From positions 1 to 64,000 of the forward strand of contig CBDETM010000001.1 of the NCBI GenBank assembly GCA_965242905.1: a stretch of DNA of 64,000 bases. The letters are read 5' to 3'. Every line of letters begins with the position of its first letter. The stretch's first letter is position 1. Shown here piece by piece: positions 34,938-42,529 of the stretch. The notes beneath the pieces are model-generated. The model ran no database searches. It worked only from the letters and a program-made list of their open reading frames with translations, and had not been told where the DNA came from. The DNA comes from Bin5 sp965242905. Its GTDB lineage: Bacteria; Chloroflexota; Anaerolineae; Caldilineales; Caldilineaceae. A program made the position numbers and the translations under genes.

Positions 34938-35798
34938 CTACCACGCCTGATATGTCACCTGACCGCCTCTGTCGACAGTAAAGATATACGGCTTGTTCAT
35001 GCTGTAAGGCGTATCCGCGTAGTAGGTGAAGACCCGGATCACCTGCTCCTTGGGCAGAAAATCGACCTGGACCGGCTTGCCCGTCAGCGGATTCACCCCG
35101 CGGTACAGTTCAATCGCGGCCATCGCCGCAGAATGCAGCTCAGCCAGGTCGCTGACCGCAGGCAGATTCGGTCCTTCCTCAACACCGCCCGGCCCCACGA
35201 AATAGTACTGAAGCCCGGTGCCGGATACGCACAGTTGCGCCGGCGTAGCGGCATGCGTCACGACGCATGGCGTGGGTGGGTATTCTGATTTGGCCTTTGG
35301 CCTGTTCGCCGGCCTCGGCGTGCTCGTCGGCATCAGCGTGTAAGTCGGTCCTGGCCTCGGCGTATTCGTAGACATAGGCGTGTATGTCGGCCCTGGCCTC
35401 GGCGTGCTCGTCGGCATAGGCGTGTATGTCGGCCCCGGCCTCGACGTATTCGTAGGCAAGGGCGTGTTCGTCGACCTGGGTCTTGGCGTATTCGTCGGTC
35501 TTGGCGTTGGTGTGCTCGTTGGCGTTGGTGTGCTCGTTGGCCTCGGCGTGTTCGTCGGTGTTGGTGTGTTCGTCGGTGTTGGCGTATTCGTCGACGTCGG
35601 TGTATTCGTCGGCCTTGGCGTCGGCGTATGCGCGCCGCAATCCTCGTCATGCAGAACACCGCTGTGAAATGTCTGCCCTTCTAAGACACACGGATGCAGC
35701 ATCCCGCGCGCATCCGCCATCTCCGCCTCCCCCAACACCAGCAAAACGTTCACAACCAGGATCAGAACCAGCGCCCGTACACCCCGTCTCTTAACCAT
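34938..35798 (-). CDS. Secreted Pro/Thr-linker protein, paralogue 2 of 5
   Basis: The ATG at 35798 gives 286 residues; the longer frame upstream runs through non-coding repeats. The signal peptide is MVKRRGVRALVLILVVNVLL. A short N-terminal part with a Cys pair (HPCVLEGQTFHSGVLHDEDC) precedes a TPTPTNTPTPT linker of about 110 residues and the shared C-terminal domain, here TPCVVTHAATPAQLCVSGTG ... KPYIFTVDRGGQVTYQAW. It belongs to the second signal-peptide subgroup with paralogues 3 and 4 and shares their upstream dyad. Confidence 0.8.
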   Translation of the reverse strand: MVKRRGVRALVLILVVNVLLVLGEAEMADARGMLHPCVLEGQTFHSGVLHDEDCGAHTPTPRPTNTPTSTNTPTPTNTPTPTNTPRPTSTPTPTSTPTPRPTNTPRPRSTNTPLPTNTSRPGPTYTPMPTSTPRPGPTYTPMSTNTPRPGPTYTLMPTSTPRPANRPKAKSEYPPTPCVVTHAATPAQLCVSGTGLQYYFVGPGGVEEGPNLPAVSDLAELHSAAMAAIELYRGVNPLTGKPVQVDFLPKEQVIRVFTYYADTPYSMNKPYIFTVDRGGQVTYQAW

Positions 35799-35824
35799 TT
35801 CCTTACACTTCCATCCTGTACAGT

Positions 35825-35841
35825 GGTTGAGGGGTTCAACC
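35825..35841. promoter_or_regulatory. GGTTGA-TTCAACC dyad upstream of paralogue 2
   Basis: GGTTGAGGGGTTCAACC lies 26 bases upstream of the start codon, the same spacing as the dyads of paralogues 3 and 4. Confidence 0.5.
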
Positions 35842-35881
35842 GCGCCGCAAGCGATAGCCGTCCGCTCTGCCGTATTCCCCC

Positions 35882-35975
35882 GTAGGGGCGCCCCTTGTGG
35901 GTGCCCTCTTGGTTGCCCCACCCTCGTGGGAACTTACTCTTCGGGAAAAACCTCCTGAAACGCTTTCAGAAAAGC
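35882..35975. repeat. GGGCGCCC palindrome with extended tail, second copy
   Basis: GTAGGGGCGCCCCTTGTGGG, then CCACCCTCGTGGGAACTTAC and TTCGGGAAAAACCTCCTGAA, closely matching 34733-34832. Confidence 0.75.
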
Positions 35976-36090
35976 CCTTCTCCGTGTCCCTCCGCGTCCT
36001 CCGTGGACAAAAGGTGTTCTCCGCGCCCCTCCGCGTCCTCCGCGGACAAAAAAGCCGTCCCCGCGTACCCAACAGTCCACAAAAAACTGA
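35976..36090 (+). repeat. Intergenic G+C-rich repeat, locus 8
   Basis: Two units plus a short CCAACAGTCCACAAAAAACT tail that ends at the stop codon of the metalloprotease gene. Confidence 0.85.
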
Positions 36091-37785
36091 CTACTGCCGT
36101 TCGACTGCCAGGGCACACCCTGTGTCGTATTCCCCGAACGCGAACCAGATGATGTCGCACCACGGCGTGAACGCCGCAACCTTCCCCCCGCTCACCGTCA
36201 CCTCGTAGCTGCCGTCGTCATTCCGAGTCACTTCAAGCCGAACGCCGCCGCCGATGTCGCGGGTCTCGCCGTCCTGAATGACCGAGAAGTCGTCGTAGCC
36301 CCGGTTCACCGCGGAAGAGAAATCAGGGTTGCGCTCATCGTACAGCGCGGGACCGAAGCGGGCGTTTATCCCCGTACCCGTGGTCTGGTCGTACCGGCTC
36401 ACCAATACCCCGTCATAGCGAAATGGACGGCCTGAGGTCGGGGTGTACACCACGGGATACTCGTCCACGTAGGCGGAACTTCGCTCGTCCAGCACCTCTA
36501 CCGTCGTGAAGGCGTACTTTCTCCCGGACGAAATCACGAGGAACTGGTAGCCCCGCTTCCGAGGCGGTTGCAGTGTGTACGTCTCGGCGTCGTCCCGGTG
36601 CAGCGCCACCTCCTTCGGGTCGATCCACCCCGCAGCGTATCGGTTCACCGCAAGGGTCGAGGGCATGTCCTGATGCCATCCCATCCGCGGCAGCGGCGCC
36701 AGCGCCGACATGAAGTCCAGGAAATTGCTGTATGGATTTGGCAGGTTATCCTCATCCTCGTCCCACCGTACCTCGGCGTACGAGTGGGGCCAGTTCATCC
36801 AGGCATGGCCCAACTCGTGCACCAGATTCTCCATGTTCGCCTCGCGCAAGCTCACCAGGCCAAGCCGCGCCGCAGCGTTGAAGGCGTCGCCGCCCGTATC
36901 CGTCGTCACGTCGGTCAGCAGGAGACGGTTCAGACCACCCGGAGCGCCCAGGTCGCACGGGTATCTGTCCGCCGCCTTGCCCCGGCAGTCCATCACGCCC
37001 GCAAGCCGCATCTGCTGACCATGAACATCATTCGGAGAGCCTTCCCCCTCCAACGCAAAGTCGTTTCCCGCATGGAAACGCATCCTGAGCTTGCCCTCCG
37101 AGATCTTCTCGAAATAGGAGGCAACGTTACTGTTCAGAATGTTCACCGCCTCGGCCATCGTCATACTCTCCCGCTTCCCGTCATCCTCGTACCATCCCGG
37201 CGCGTCCGGCGGTACACGGACGATGTCCACCGCAATGTCCAGATCGCCCAACGAGTAGTAGGTCGGGTCGACCGGCGGGTCCAGGTGGGTCCGGTCCGGG
37301 TACTTCTTCATCGGCGTACACCCCTGGAAGCCCATGAAGCCGTAACGCAGGTAGCTGCCGTTGCCGTAGAACCGGATGAGCGACAGGGGGTCGGACCCGC
37401 CCAGGTCGGTCATCCCGGCCTCTATCCAGGGGGAACTCTCCTTCTCGGAGGACAGGCAGGAGTAAGGCTCGGACTCCGTCCACCAGGCCTGCGGCTCCAG
37501 TCCGTTCCAATGAGAGAACCGGTCGGCGGCCATCGTCCTGGGCACACCGGGAGGCACGACCGTCGGCCGCGGCGTAGGGCTCTGCACGACCGTGGGTGTA
37601 GGAGTATGGTCCGCAGTTTCCCCCAGGCCCGGCGCAGTCTCTTCCGGCTGCCCGTTGCAGGCCGCCAATCCAAACAGAAGCAGTGCTGTTCCGCACATGA
37701 GAACCAGCCGCCGAATGGCGCACCGCCGCCTCAAATCGTGGACGCCGCCCGGCTCAGTGAAAAGGGGTGCGCTCGTGGGAATCAT
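36091..37785 (-). CDS. Secreted zinc metalloprotease-like lipoprotein
   Basis: From the ATG at 37785 the product is 564 residues; the longer frame upstream crosses repeats. The ribosome site is weak, so the start could be further in. A signal (RRLVLMCGTALLLFGLAAC) with lipobox GLAAC is followed by a TPTPTV linker and a large domain. The zinc motif is VHELGHAWMNWPHS (HExxH with a later His). Nearby are MTMAEAVNILNSNVASYFEK, a helix typical of reprolysin/M6-like proteases, and GLNRLLLTDVTTDTGGDAFN. The C-terminal part is beta-rich (VLVSRYDQTTGTGINARF). It sits among the Pro/Thr-linker paralogues and could process them, but no experiment or sequence link shows this. Confidence 0.75.
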   Translation of the reverse strand: MIPTSAPLFTEPGGVHDLRRRCAIRRLVLMCGTALLLFGLAACNGQPEETAPGLGETADHTPTPTVVQSPTPRPTVVPPGVPRTMAADRFSHWNGLEPQAWWTESEPYSCLSSEKESSPWIEAGMTDLGGSDPLSLIRFYGNGSYLRYGFMGFQGCTPMKKYPDRTHLDPPVDPTYYSLGDLDIAVDIVRVPPDAPGWYEDDGKRESMTMAEAVNILNSNVASYFEKISEGKLRMRFHAGNDFALEGEGSPNDVHGQQMRLAGVMDCRGKAADRYPCDLGAPGGLNRLLLTDVTTDTGGDAFNAAARLGLVSLREANMENLVHELGHAWMNWPHSYAEVRWDEDEDNLPNPYSNFLDFMSALAPLPRMGWHQDMPSTLAVNRYAAGWIDPKEVALHRDDAETYTLQPPRKRGYQFLVISSGRKYAFTTVEVLDERSSAYVDEYPVVYTPTSGRPFRYDGVLVSRYDQTTGTGINARFGPALYDERNPDFSSAVNRGYDDFSVIQDGETRDIGGGVRLEVTRNDDGSYEVTVSGGKVAAFTPWCDIIWFAFGEYDTGCALAVERQ

Positions 37786-37875
37786 CCTGCAGAGGACCTT
37801 CGGTAAATGTCTGCCCTTCAATGATGCAAAGATGGTACATCCCACGCGCCGCCGTCCGCTCTGCCCTGTTCCCCC

Positions 37876-37947
37876 GTAGGGGCACCCCTTGTGAGTGCCC
37901 TGGTGGCTCTGCCTGTTCCCCTGTAGGGGCACACCTTGTGAGTGCCC
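37876..37947. repeat. Two GGGCACCCC-type palindromes
   Basis: GTAGGGGCACCCCTTGTGAG and GTAGGGGCACACCTTGTGAG (37876-37900 and 37923-37947). The second continues into the CCACCCTCGTGGGAGCTTGC tail up to about 38010. Confidence 0.75.
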
Positions 37948-38009
37948 TCTTGGTTGCCCCACCCTCGTGGGAGCTTGCTCTTCGCGAAAAACCTTCCTGA
38001 AACGCTTCC

Positions 38010-38150
38010 AAAAAGCCCTTCTCCGCGCCCCTCCGCGGACAAAAAGATGTTCTCCGCGCCCCTCCGCGTCCTCCGCGGAAGACAAAAGCCGTCCCCCGCC
38101 TACGCAGCAGCCCACTAAAAACTAAAAACTGACTACTAAAAACTGCCCTT
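38010..38150 (+). repeat. Intergenic G+C-rich repeat, locus 9
   Basis: Two or three units and the CAGCAGCCCACTAAAAACTA tail, ending at the stop of paralogue 3. Confidence 0.85.
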
Positions 38151-39047
38151 CTACCACGCCAGAAACGTCACCTCGCCGCTCTTGTCCAGAGTGAAGATAT
38201 ACGGCTTGTCCTTGCTGTAAGGCGTGTCCGCATAGTAGGTGTAGACCAGGATCACCTGCTCCTTGGGCAGAAAATCGACCTGCACCGGCTTGCCCGTCTG
38301 CGGATTCACCCCGCGGTACAGCTCAACCGCGGCCATCGCCGTCGAATGCAGCTCAGCCAGGAAGCTGACCGCAGGCGTCCAGGGCCCTTCCGAAACACCG
38401 GCCGGCCCGATGAACCAGTACTCGAGCCTCGCGCCATACTCGCACAGCTGCACCGGCGTACCGGCATGTTTCACCAGGCAAGGTGTTGCGTGTGTGGCCG
38501 CCGCCGGTTTGGGCCTTGGCGTATGCGCCGGCATCGGCGTGTAAGTCGGTCCTGGCGTGTTCGTCGGCACCGGCCTTGGCGGGTCTGGCGGTCTCGGCCT
38601 TGGCGTATTCGTCGGTATCGGCGTGTTCGTTGGCCGTTGGACCTGCCCGCCTTGCCCTTGATCGTCCTGCCCCTGGCCTCCCTGCCCCTGCCCCTGGTCC
38701 TGTGGCCGGGGCGTGTTCGTTGGCCTTGGCCTGCGCGTGTTCGTCGCTGTCGGTCTCGGCGTGTTCGTTGGCGTTGGCGTGAACGTCGGCGTATTCGTCG
38801 GTGTTGGTGTGTGTGTCGGTGTGTGTGTCGGTGTGTTCGTTGGCCTCGGCGTCGGCGTATGGACACCGCACGCCCCGTCATGTCTGGTATCACCGTCTCT
38901 GATGACGATGCCGAAGTTTCCGCTAACAAGTAGGCACCCATGCAACATCTCACGCGCACTCAACGTCTTCGTGCCCCCCGACAACCACAGGAAAACGTTC
39001 AGAATAAAGGCCAGAATAAGGGCCTTAACGACGCGTTTCGTGACCAC
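38151..39047 (-). CDS. Secreted Pro/Thr-linker protein, paralogue 3 of 5
   Basis: The GTG at 39047 has AGGAGG 9 bases upstream and gives 298 residues. The signal peptide VVKALILAFILNVFLWLSGG is followed by a short N-terminal part with Cys residues (MLHGCLL ... GACG), a linker of about 120 residues and the shared C-terminal domain (TPCLVKHAGTPVQLCEYGAR ... WFIGPAGVSEGPW ... PYIFTLDKSGEVTFLAW). The signal ends in a short G tract (G6) where paralogue 4 has G17. Confidence 0.82.
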   Translation of the reverse strand: MVTKRVVKALILAFILNVFLWLSGGTKTLSAREMLHGCLLVSGNFGIVIRDGDTRHDGACGVHTPTPRPTNTPTHTPTHTPTPTNTPTFTPTPTNTPRPTATNTRRPRPTNTPRPQDQGQGQGGQGQDDQGQGGQVQRPTNTPIPTNTPRPRPPDPPRPVPTNTPGPTYTPMPAHTPRPKPAAATHATPCLVKHAGTPVQLCEYGARLEYWFIGPAGVSEGPWTPAVSFLAELHSTAMAAVELYRGVNPQTGKPVQVDFLPKEQVILVYTYYADTPYSKDKPYIFTLDKSGEVTFLAW

Positions 39048-39072
39048 TGGTAATGCCTCCTTTCCATACGGT

Positions 39073-39089
39073 GGTTGAAGCGTTCAACC
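39073..39089. promoter_or_regulatory. Dyad upstream of paralogue 3
   Basis: GGTTGAAGCGTTCAACC, a perfect 7+7 inverted repeat around GCG, 25 bases upstream of the GTG start. Confidence 0.55.
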
Positions 39090-39144
39090 GCTCCACATGG
39101 GCTGGCCGTCCGCTCTCTTCGGGCAAAATCTCCTCAATCGCTCT

Positions 39145-39320
39145 CAAAAAGCCCTTCTCCGCGTCCTCCGTGGCCAAAAAGGTGTTCTCCGCGCCCCTCC
39201 GCGTCCTCCGCGGATCAAAAAGCCCTTCTCCGCGCCCCTTCGCGTCACTTCGCGGATCAAAAGAGCCGTCCCCCGCCTACGCAGCAGTCCACTAAAAACT
39301 GACCACTAACCACTGCCGTT
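39145..39320 (+). repeat. Intergenic G+C-rich repeat, locus 10
   Basis: Three units and the CAGCAGTCCACTAAAAACTG tail just downstream of paralogue 4. Confidence 0.85.
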
Positions 39321-39324
39321 CGTT

Positions 39325-40215
39325 CTACCAGGCCAGATATTTCACCTCGCCGCCTCTGTCGAGCGTGAAGATATACGGCTTGTCCTTGCTGTAAGGCGTA
39401 TCCGCATAGAAGGTGTAGACCAGGATCATCTTCCCCACCGGCAGATAGTCGATCTGCACCGGCTTGCCCGTCTGCGGATTCTCCCCGCGGTACAGCTCAA
39501 CCGCGGCCATCGCCGTCGAATGCAGCTCAGCCAGGAAGCTGACCGAAGGCGTCCAGGGCCCTTCCGAAACACCGTCCGGCCCGATGAAGTAGTACTGAAG
39601 CCTCGCACCATGTACGCACAGCTGCACCGGCGTGCCGGCATGCGTCACGAGGCACGGTGTTGCGTGCATGGACGCCGCCGGTTCGGGCCTTGGCGTATGC
39701 GCCGGCATCGGTGTATTTGCCGGCCTGGGCGTACTCGTCGGACCTGGTCTTGGGATGTTCGGCGGCCCTGGCCTTGGTGTGTACGTCGGCGCCGGCGTGT
39801 TCGTTGGCTGTTCGACTTGACCGCCTTGCCCTTGATCGCCCTGCCCCTGGCCTCCCTGTCCCTGCCCCTGGTCCTGTGGCTTGGGCGTTGGCGTCGCTGT
39901 TGGCGTGTCCGTAGGCATCGGCGTGTTCGTTGGCCTAGGCCTGGGCGTGTTCGTCGGCGTCGGCGTGTGAGTCGGTGTGTGGGTCGGCGTGACCGTTGGC
40001 CCTGGTGTCGGCGTGTGGGCGCCGCAAAACCCGTCGTGCCAGGGATGATTTGGATAGATGTACCCGATAGAGCCATCGGAAAGAGTGATGTTGCACCCAT
40101 GCAACATCTCACGCGCGCTCACCGACTTCGCCCCCCCCCCCCCCCCCGACATCCACAGGAAAACGTTCAGAATAAAGGCCAGAACAAGAGCATTTGCAAT
40201 CCGTTTCCAAACCAT
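39325..40215 (-). CDS. Secreted Pro/Thr-linker protein, paralogue 4 of 5, with a G17 tract
   Basis: AGGAGG lies 8 bases before the ATG at 40215; 296 residues follow. The signal peptide MVWKRIANALVLAFILNVFL is followed by WMSGGGGGAKSVSAREM, encoded by an uninterrupted run of 17 G (coding strand). A change of one or two bases in that run would shift the frame and remove the rest of the protein. The linker and C-terminal domain (TPCLVTHAGTPVQLCVHGAR ... YYFIGPDGVSEGPW ... PYIFTLDRGGEVKYLAW) are as in the others. The gene is in frame in this sequence. Confidence 0.82.
   Translation of the reverse strand: MVWKRIANALVLAFILNVFLWMSGGGGGAKSVSAREMLHGCNITLSDGSIGYIYPNHPWHDGFCGAHTPTPGPTVTPTHTPTHTPTPTNTPRPRPTNTPMPTDTPTATPTPKPQDQGQGQGGQGQGDQGQGGQVEQPTNTPAPTYTPRPGPPNIPRPGPTSTPRPANTPMPAHTPRPEPAASMHATPCLVTHAGTPVQLCVHGARLQYYFIGPDGVSEGPWTPSVSFLAELHSTAMAAVELYRGENPQTGKPVQIDYLPVGKMILVYTFYADTPYSKDKPYIFTLDRGGEVKYLAW
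40131..40147 (-). repeat. G17 homopolymer in the signal region of paralogue 4
   Basis: Seventeen consecutive C on the plus strand (G on the coding strand) just after the hydrophobic core of the signal peptide. Paralogue 3 has six G at the same place. Confidence 0.9.
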
Positions 40216-40240
40216 TCGTGACGCCTCCTTTCCATACAGT

Positions 40241-40257
40241 GGCTGAAAGGTTCAACC
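40241..40257. promoter_or_regulatory. Dyad upstream of paralogue 4
   Basis: GGCTGAAAGGTTCAACC, an imperfect form of the GGTTGAA-N3-TTCAACC dyad, 25 bases upstream of the ATG. The homology with the paralogue 3 upstream region continues for about 60 bases (CACATGGGCTGGCCGTCCGC in both). Confidence 0.5.
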
Positions 40258-40319
40258 GCTTCACATGGGCTGGCCGTCCGCTGTTTTTGGGAAAAACCTC
40301 CTCAATCGCTCTCAATAAA

Positions 40320-40497
40320 CGGCTCTCCGCGCCCTCCGCGGCTCAAAAAGCCGTTCTCCGTGACCCTCCGTGTCCTCCGTGGACAAAAAGGTGTTCTCCG
40401 CGCCCCTCCGCGTCCTCCGCGGATCAAAAAACCGTCCCCCGCGTACGTACGCAGCAGTCCACTGAAAACTAAAAACTGACTACTAAAAACTGCCCTC
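40320..40497 (+). repeat. Intergenic G+C-rich repeat, locus 11
   Basis: Three units and the CAGCAGTCCACTGAAAACTA tail, ending at the stop of paralogue 5. Confidence 0.85.
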
Positions 40498-42150
40498 CTA
40501 CCACGCCAGAAATGTCACCTCACCGTTCCTGTCCAGCGTGAAGATATACGGCTTGTCCATGCTGTAAGACGTATCCGCATAGAAGGTGACGACCCGGATC
40601 ACCTGCTCCTTGGGCAGATAGTCGATCTGCACCGGCTTGCCCGTCAGCGGATTCACCCCGCGGTACAACTCGACCGCGGCCATGGCTGTCGAATGCAGTT
40701 CAGCCAGCTCGCTGACTGAAGGCAGATATGGCCCCGCTTGCACGCCGTCCGGCCCGATGAAGTAGTACCGAAGCCTGTTGCCGGGTTCGCACAGTTGCGC
40801 CGGCGTACCGGCATGCTTCACGAGGCAGGGCGTTGTGAATGGGCGCGCCGGTTTGGGCTTTGGCGTTTGCGCCGGCATCGGTGAATTCGTTGGCCCTGGT
40901 CTTGGCGTGTTCGTTGGCCGTTGGATCTGCCCGCCTTGCCCTTGGTCGCCCTGGCCCTGACCTTGGCCTCCCTGACCCTGGCCCTGTGGCCTTGGCGTGT
41001 TCGTCGGCGTTGGCGTGTTCGTCGACCGTTGGACCTGCCCGCCTTGCCCTTGGTCGCCCTGGCCCTGGTCCTGGCCTCCCTGGTCCTGTGGCCTGGGCGT
41101 GTTCGTCGGCGTTGGCGTGTTCGTTGGCGTTGGTGTGTTCGTCGGCGTGTTCGTCGGCGTCGGTGTAGGGTCAGGACGCAAACTGGCTAGGAAAGCAGCG
41201 CGTGCTGTATTACAAGCCGCCGCACTAGTGTACGGACCTCTTAAACTACTCGTACGGATGTCTGAAGAGGTGCGAAACACCCAGCCATTCAAAGAGAGAG
41301 AGTAAAAGCATTCCGTGGGTGTTTGCGCCACAGCCGGCCTTGGCGTGTTCGTCGGCGTCGGCGTGTTCGTTGGCGTGTTCGTCGGCGTCGGTGTAGGGTC
41401 AGGACGCAAACTGGCTAGGAAAGCAGCGCGTGCTGTGTTACAAGCCGCCGCACTAGTGTACGGACCTCTTAAACTACTCGTACGGATGTCTGAAGAGGTG
41501 CGAAACACCCAGCCATTCAAAGAGAGAGAGTAAAAGCATTCCGTGGGTGTTTGCGCCACAGCCGGCCTTGGCGTGTTCGTCGGCGTCGGCGTGTTCGTTG
41601 GCGTGTTCGTTGGCGTTGGTGTGTTCGTTGGCGTGTTCGTCGGCGTCGGTGTAGGGTCAGGACGCAAACTGGCTAGGAAAGCAGCGCGTGCTGTGTTACA
41701 AGCCGCCGCACTAGGGTACGGACCTCTTAAACTACTCGTACGGATGTCTGAAGAGGTGCGAAACACCCAGCCACCCAAAGAGACAGATTGAAAGCATGCC
41801 GTGGGTGTTTGCGCCACAGCCGGCCTTGGCGTGTTCGTCGGCGTCGGCGTGTTCGTTGGCGTGTTCGTCGGCGTTGGCGTGTTCGTCGGCGTGTTCGTCG
41901 GCGTCGGTGTAGGGTCAGGACGCAAACTGGCTATGTAAGCAGCGCGTGCTATATTACAAGCCGCCTCACTATTGTACGGACCTCTTAAATTACTCGTACG
42001 GATGTCTGAAGAGTCGCGAAAATAATATTTCCCATCAATGATTGATACAAAGCATGCCGTGGGAGTTTGCGCCGCAACCTGCTTGCTGAGAACTGTGGCG
42101 GCACCGATGCAGCAGATCAACACTGCCAAAACAATTACGATTCGCTTCAT
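40498..42150 (-). CDS. Secreted Pro/Thr-linker protein, paralogue 5 of 5, four N-terminal modules
   Basis: The product is 550 residues. A signal peptide (MKRIVIVLAVLICCIGAATV) is followed by four modules of about 53 residues, each AQTPT-x-CF ... SSDIRTS-x-LRGPY ... ACN-x-ARAA-x-x-ASLRPD, separated by TPTPTNTPTN linkers. Modules 2-4 are nearly identical at the DNA level (about 41170-41815). Then come GQGDQGQGGQ-rich linkers and the shared C-terminal domain (TPCLVKHAGTPAQLCEPGNR ... PYIFTLDRNGEVTFLAW). Paralogue 1 has only one module, so this gene grew by tandem duplication. Each module has two Cys, which may form a disulfide. Function unknown; extracellular by signal peptide. Confidence 0.85.
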   Translation of the reverse strand: MKRIVIVLAVLICCIGAATVLSKQVAAQTPTACFVSIIDGKYYFRDSSDIRTSNLRGPYNSEAACNIARAAYIASLRPDPTPTPTNTPTNTPTPTNTPTNTPTPTNTPRPAVAQTPTACFQSVSLGGWVFRTSSDIRTSSLRGPYPSAAACNTARAAFLASLRPDPTPTPTNTPTNTPTPTNTPTNTPTPTNTPRPAVAQTPTECFYSLSLNGWVFRTSSDIRTSSLRGPYTSAAACNTARAAFLASLRPDPTPTPTNTPTNTPTPTNTPRPAVAQTPTECFYSLSLNGWVFRTSSDIRTSSLRGPYTSAAACNTARAAFLASLRPDPTPTPTNTPTNTPTPTNTPTPTNTPRPQDQGGQDQGQGDQGQGGQVQRSTNTPTPTNTPRPQGQGQGGQGQGQGDQGQGGQIQRPTNTPRPGPTNSPMPAQTPKPKPARPFTTPCLVKHAGTPAQLCEPGNRLRYYFIGPDGVQAGPYLPSVSELAELHSTAMAAVELYRGVNPLTGKPVQIDYLPKEQVIRVVTFYADTSYSMDKPYIFTLDRNGEVTFLAW

Positions 42151-42260
42151 GGATATCTGCCCTTCTTAGTGTATGAAGCCGCGGAAAATGTGTGGCGCAA
42201 AGCGGAGATCATATTTTGAGGCGCGATTTCCTGGTTGGTTAGGCTTTGCGTCAGGGAGCG
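42151..42260 (-). promoter_or_regulatory. Shared upstream region, paralogue 5
   Basis: Homologous to 34620-34732 upstream of paralogue 1 (see there). Together with the following shared segment it fills the gap to the hybrid kinase gene. Confidence 0.45.
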
Positions 42261-42291
42261 CAGGATACTTGTCTCCTTGTATCAAAGTACA

Positions 42292-42380
42292 CCACCCATA
42301 TGAATTTCGTGTGAATTTAACGCCCGAAACTGTGAGAGTTTTATGCAAATTTGCGGCATTGCGCTAAAATGACAGCCGCT
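42292..42380 (+). repeat. 89-base segment also found inside the IS transposase
   Basis: ACCCATATGAATTTCGTGTG ... AAACTGTGAGAGTTTT ... TTGCGC-TAAAATGACAGCCGCT matches 48261-48348 with few changes. It lies 150 bases upstream of the hybrid kinase gene and may hold its promoter. Confidence 0.6.
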
Positions 42381-42529
42381 GTCCGCCCTGCCGCCCAAAG
42401 CGGGCCCGGCAGAGCCCGCGGAACCGCAGCCCGGCCCGGGAACCAGTCCGGTATGCCGCCGCTTACGTCCTCAAAGCGGCCGTACTGTCCAGGCAAAATT
42501 GGAGAAGGACTACGCAAGGAGGGAGAGGA

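Noticed and set aside
34031..41791. Plus-strand frames rich in FVGVGVFVG or ALACSLA across the secreted paralogues
   Set aside because: They are antisense translations of the repetitive Thr/Pro linkers.
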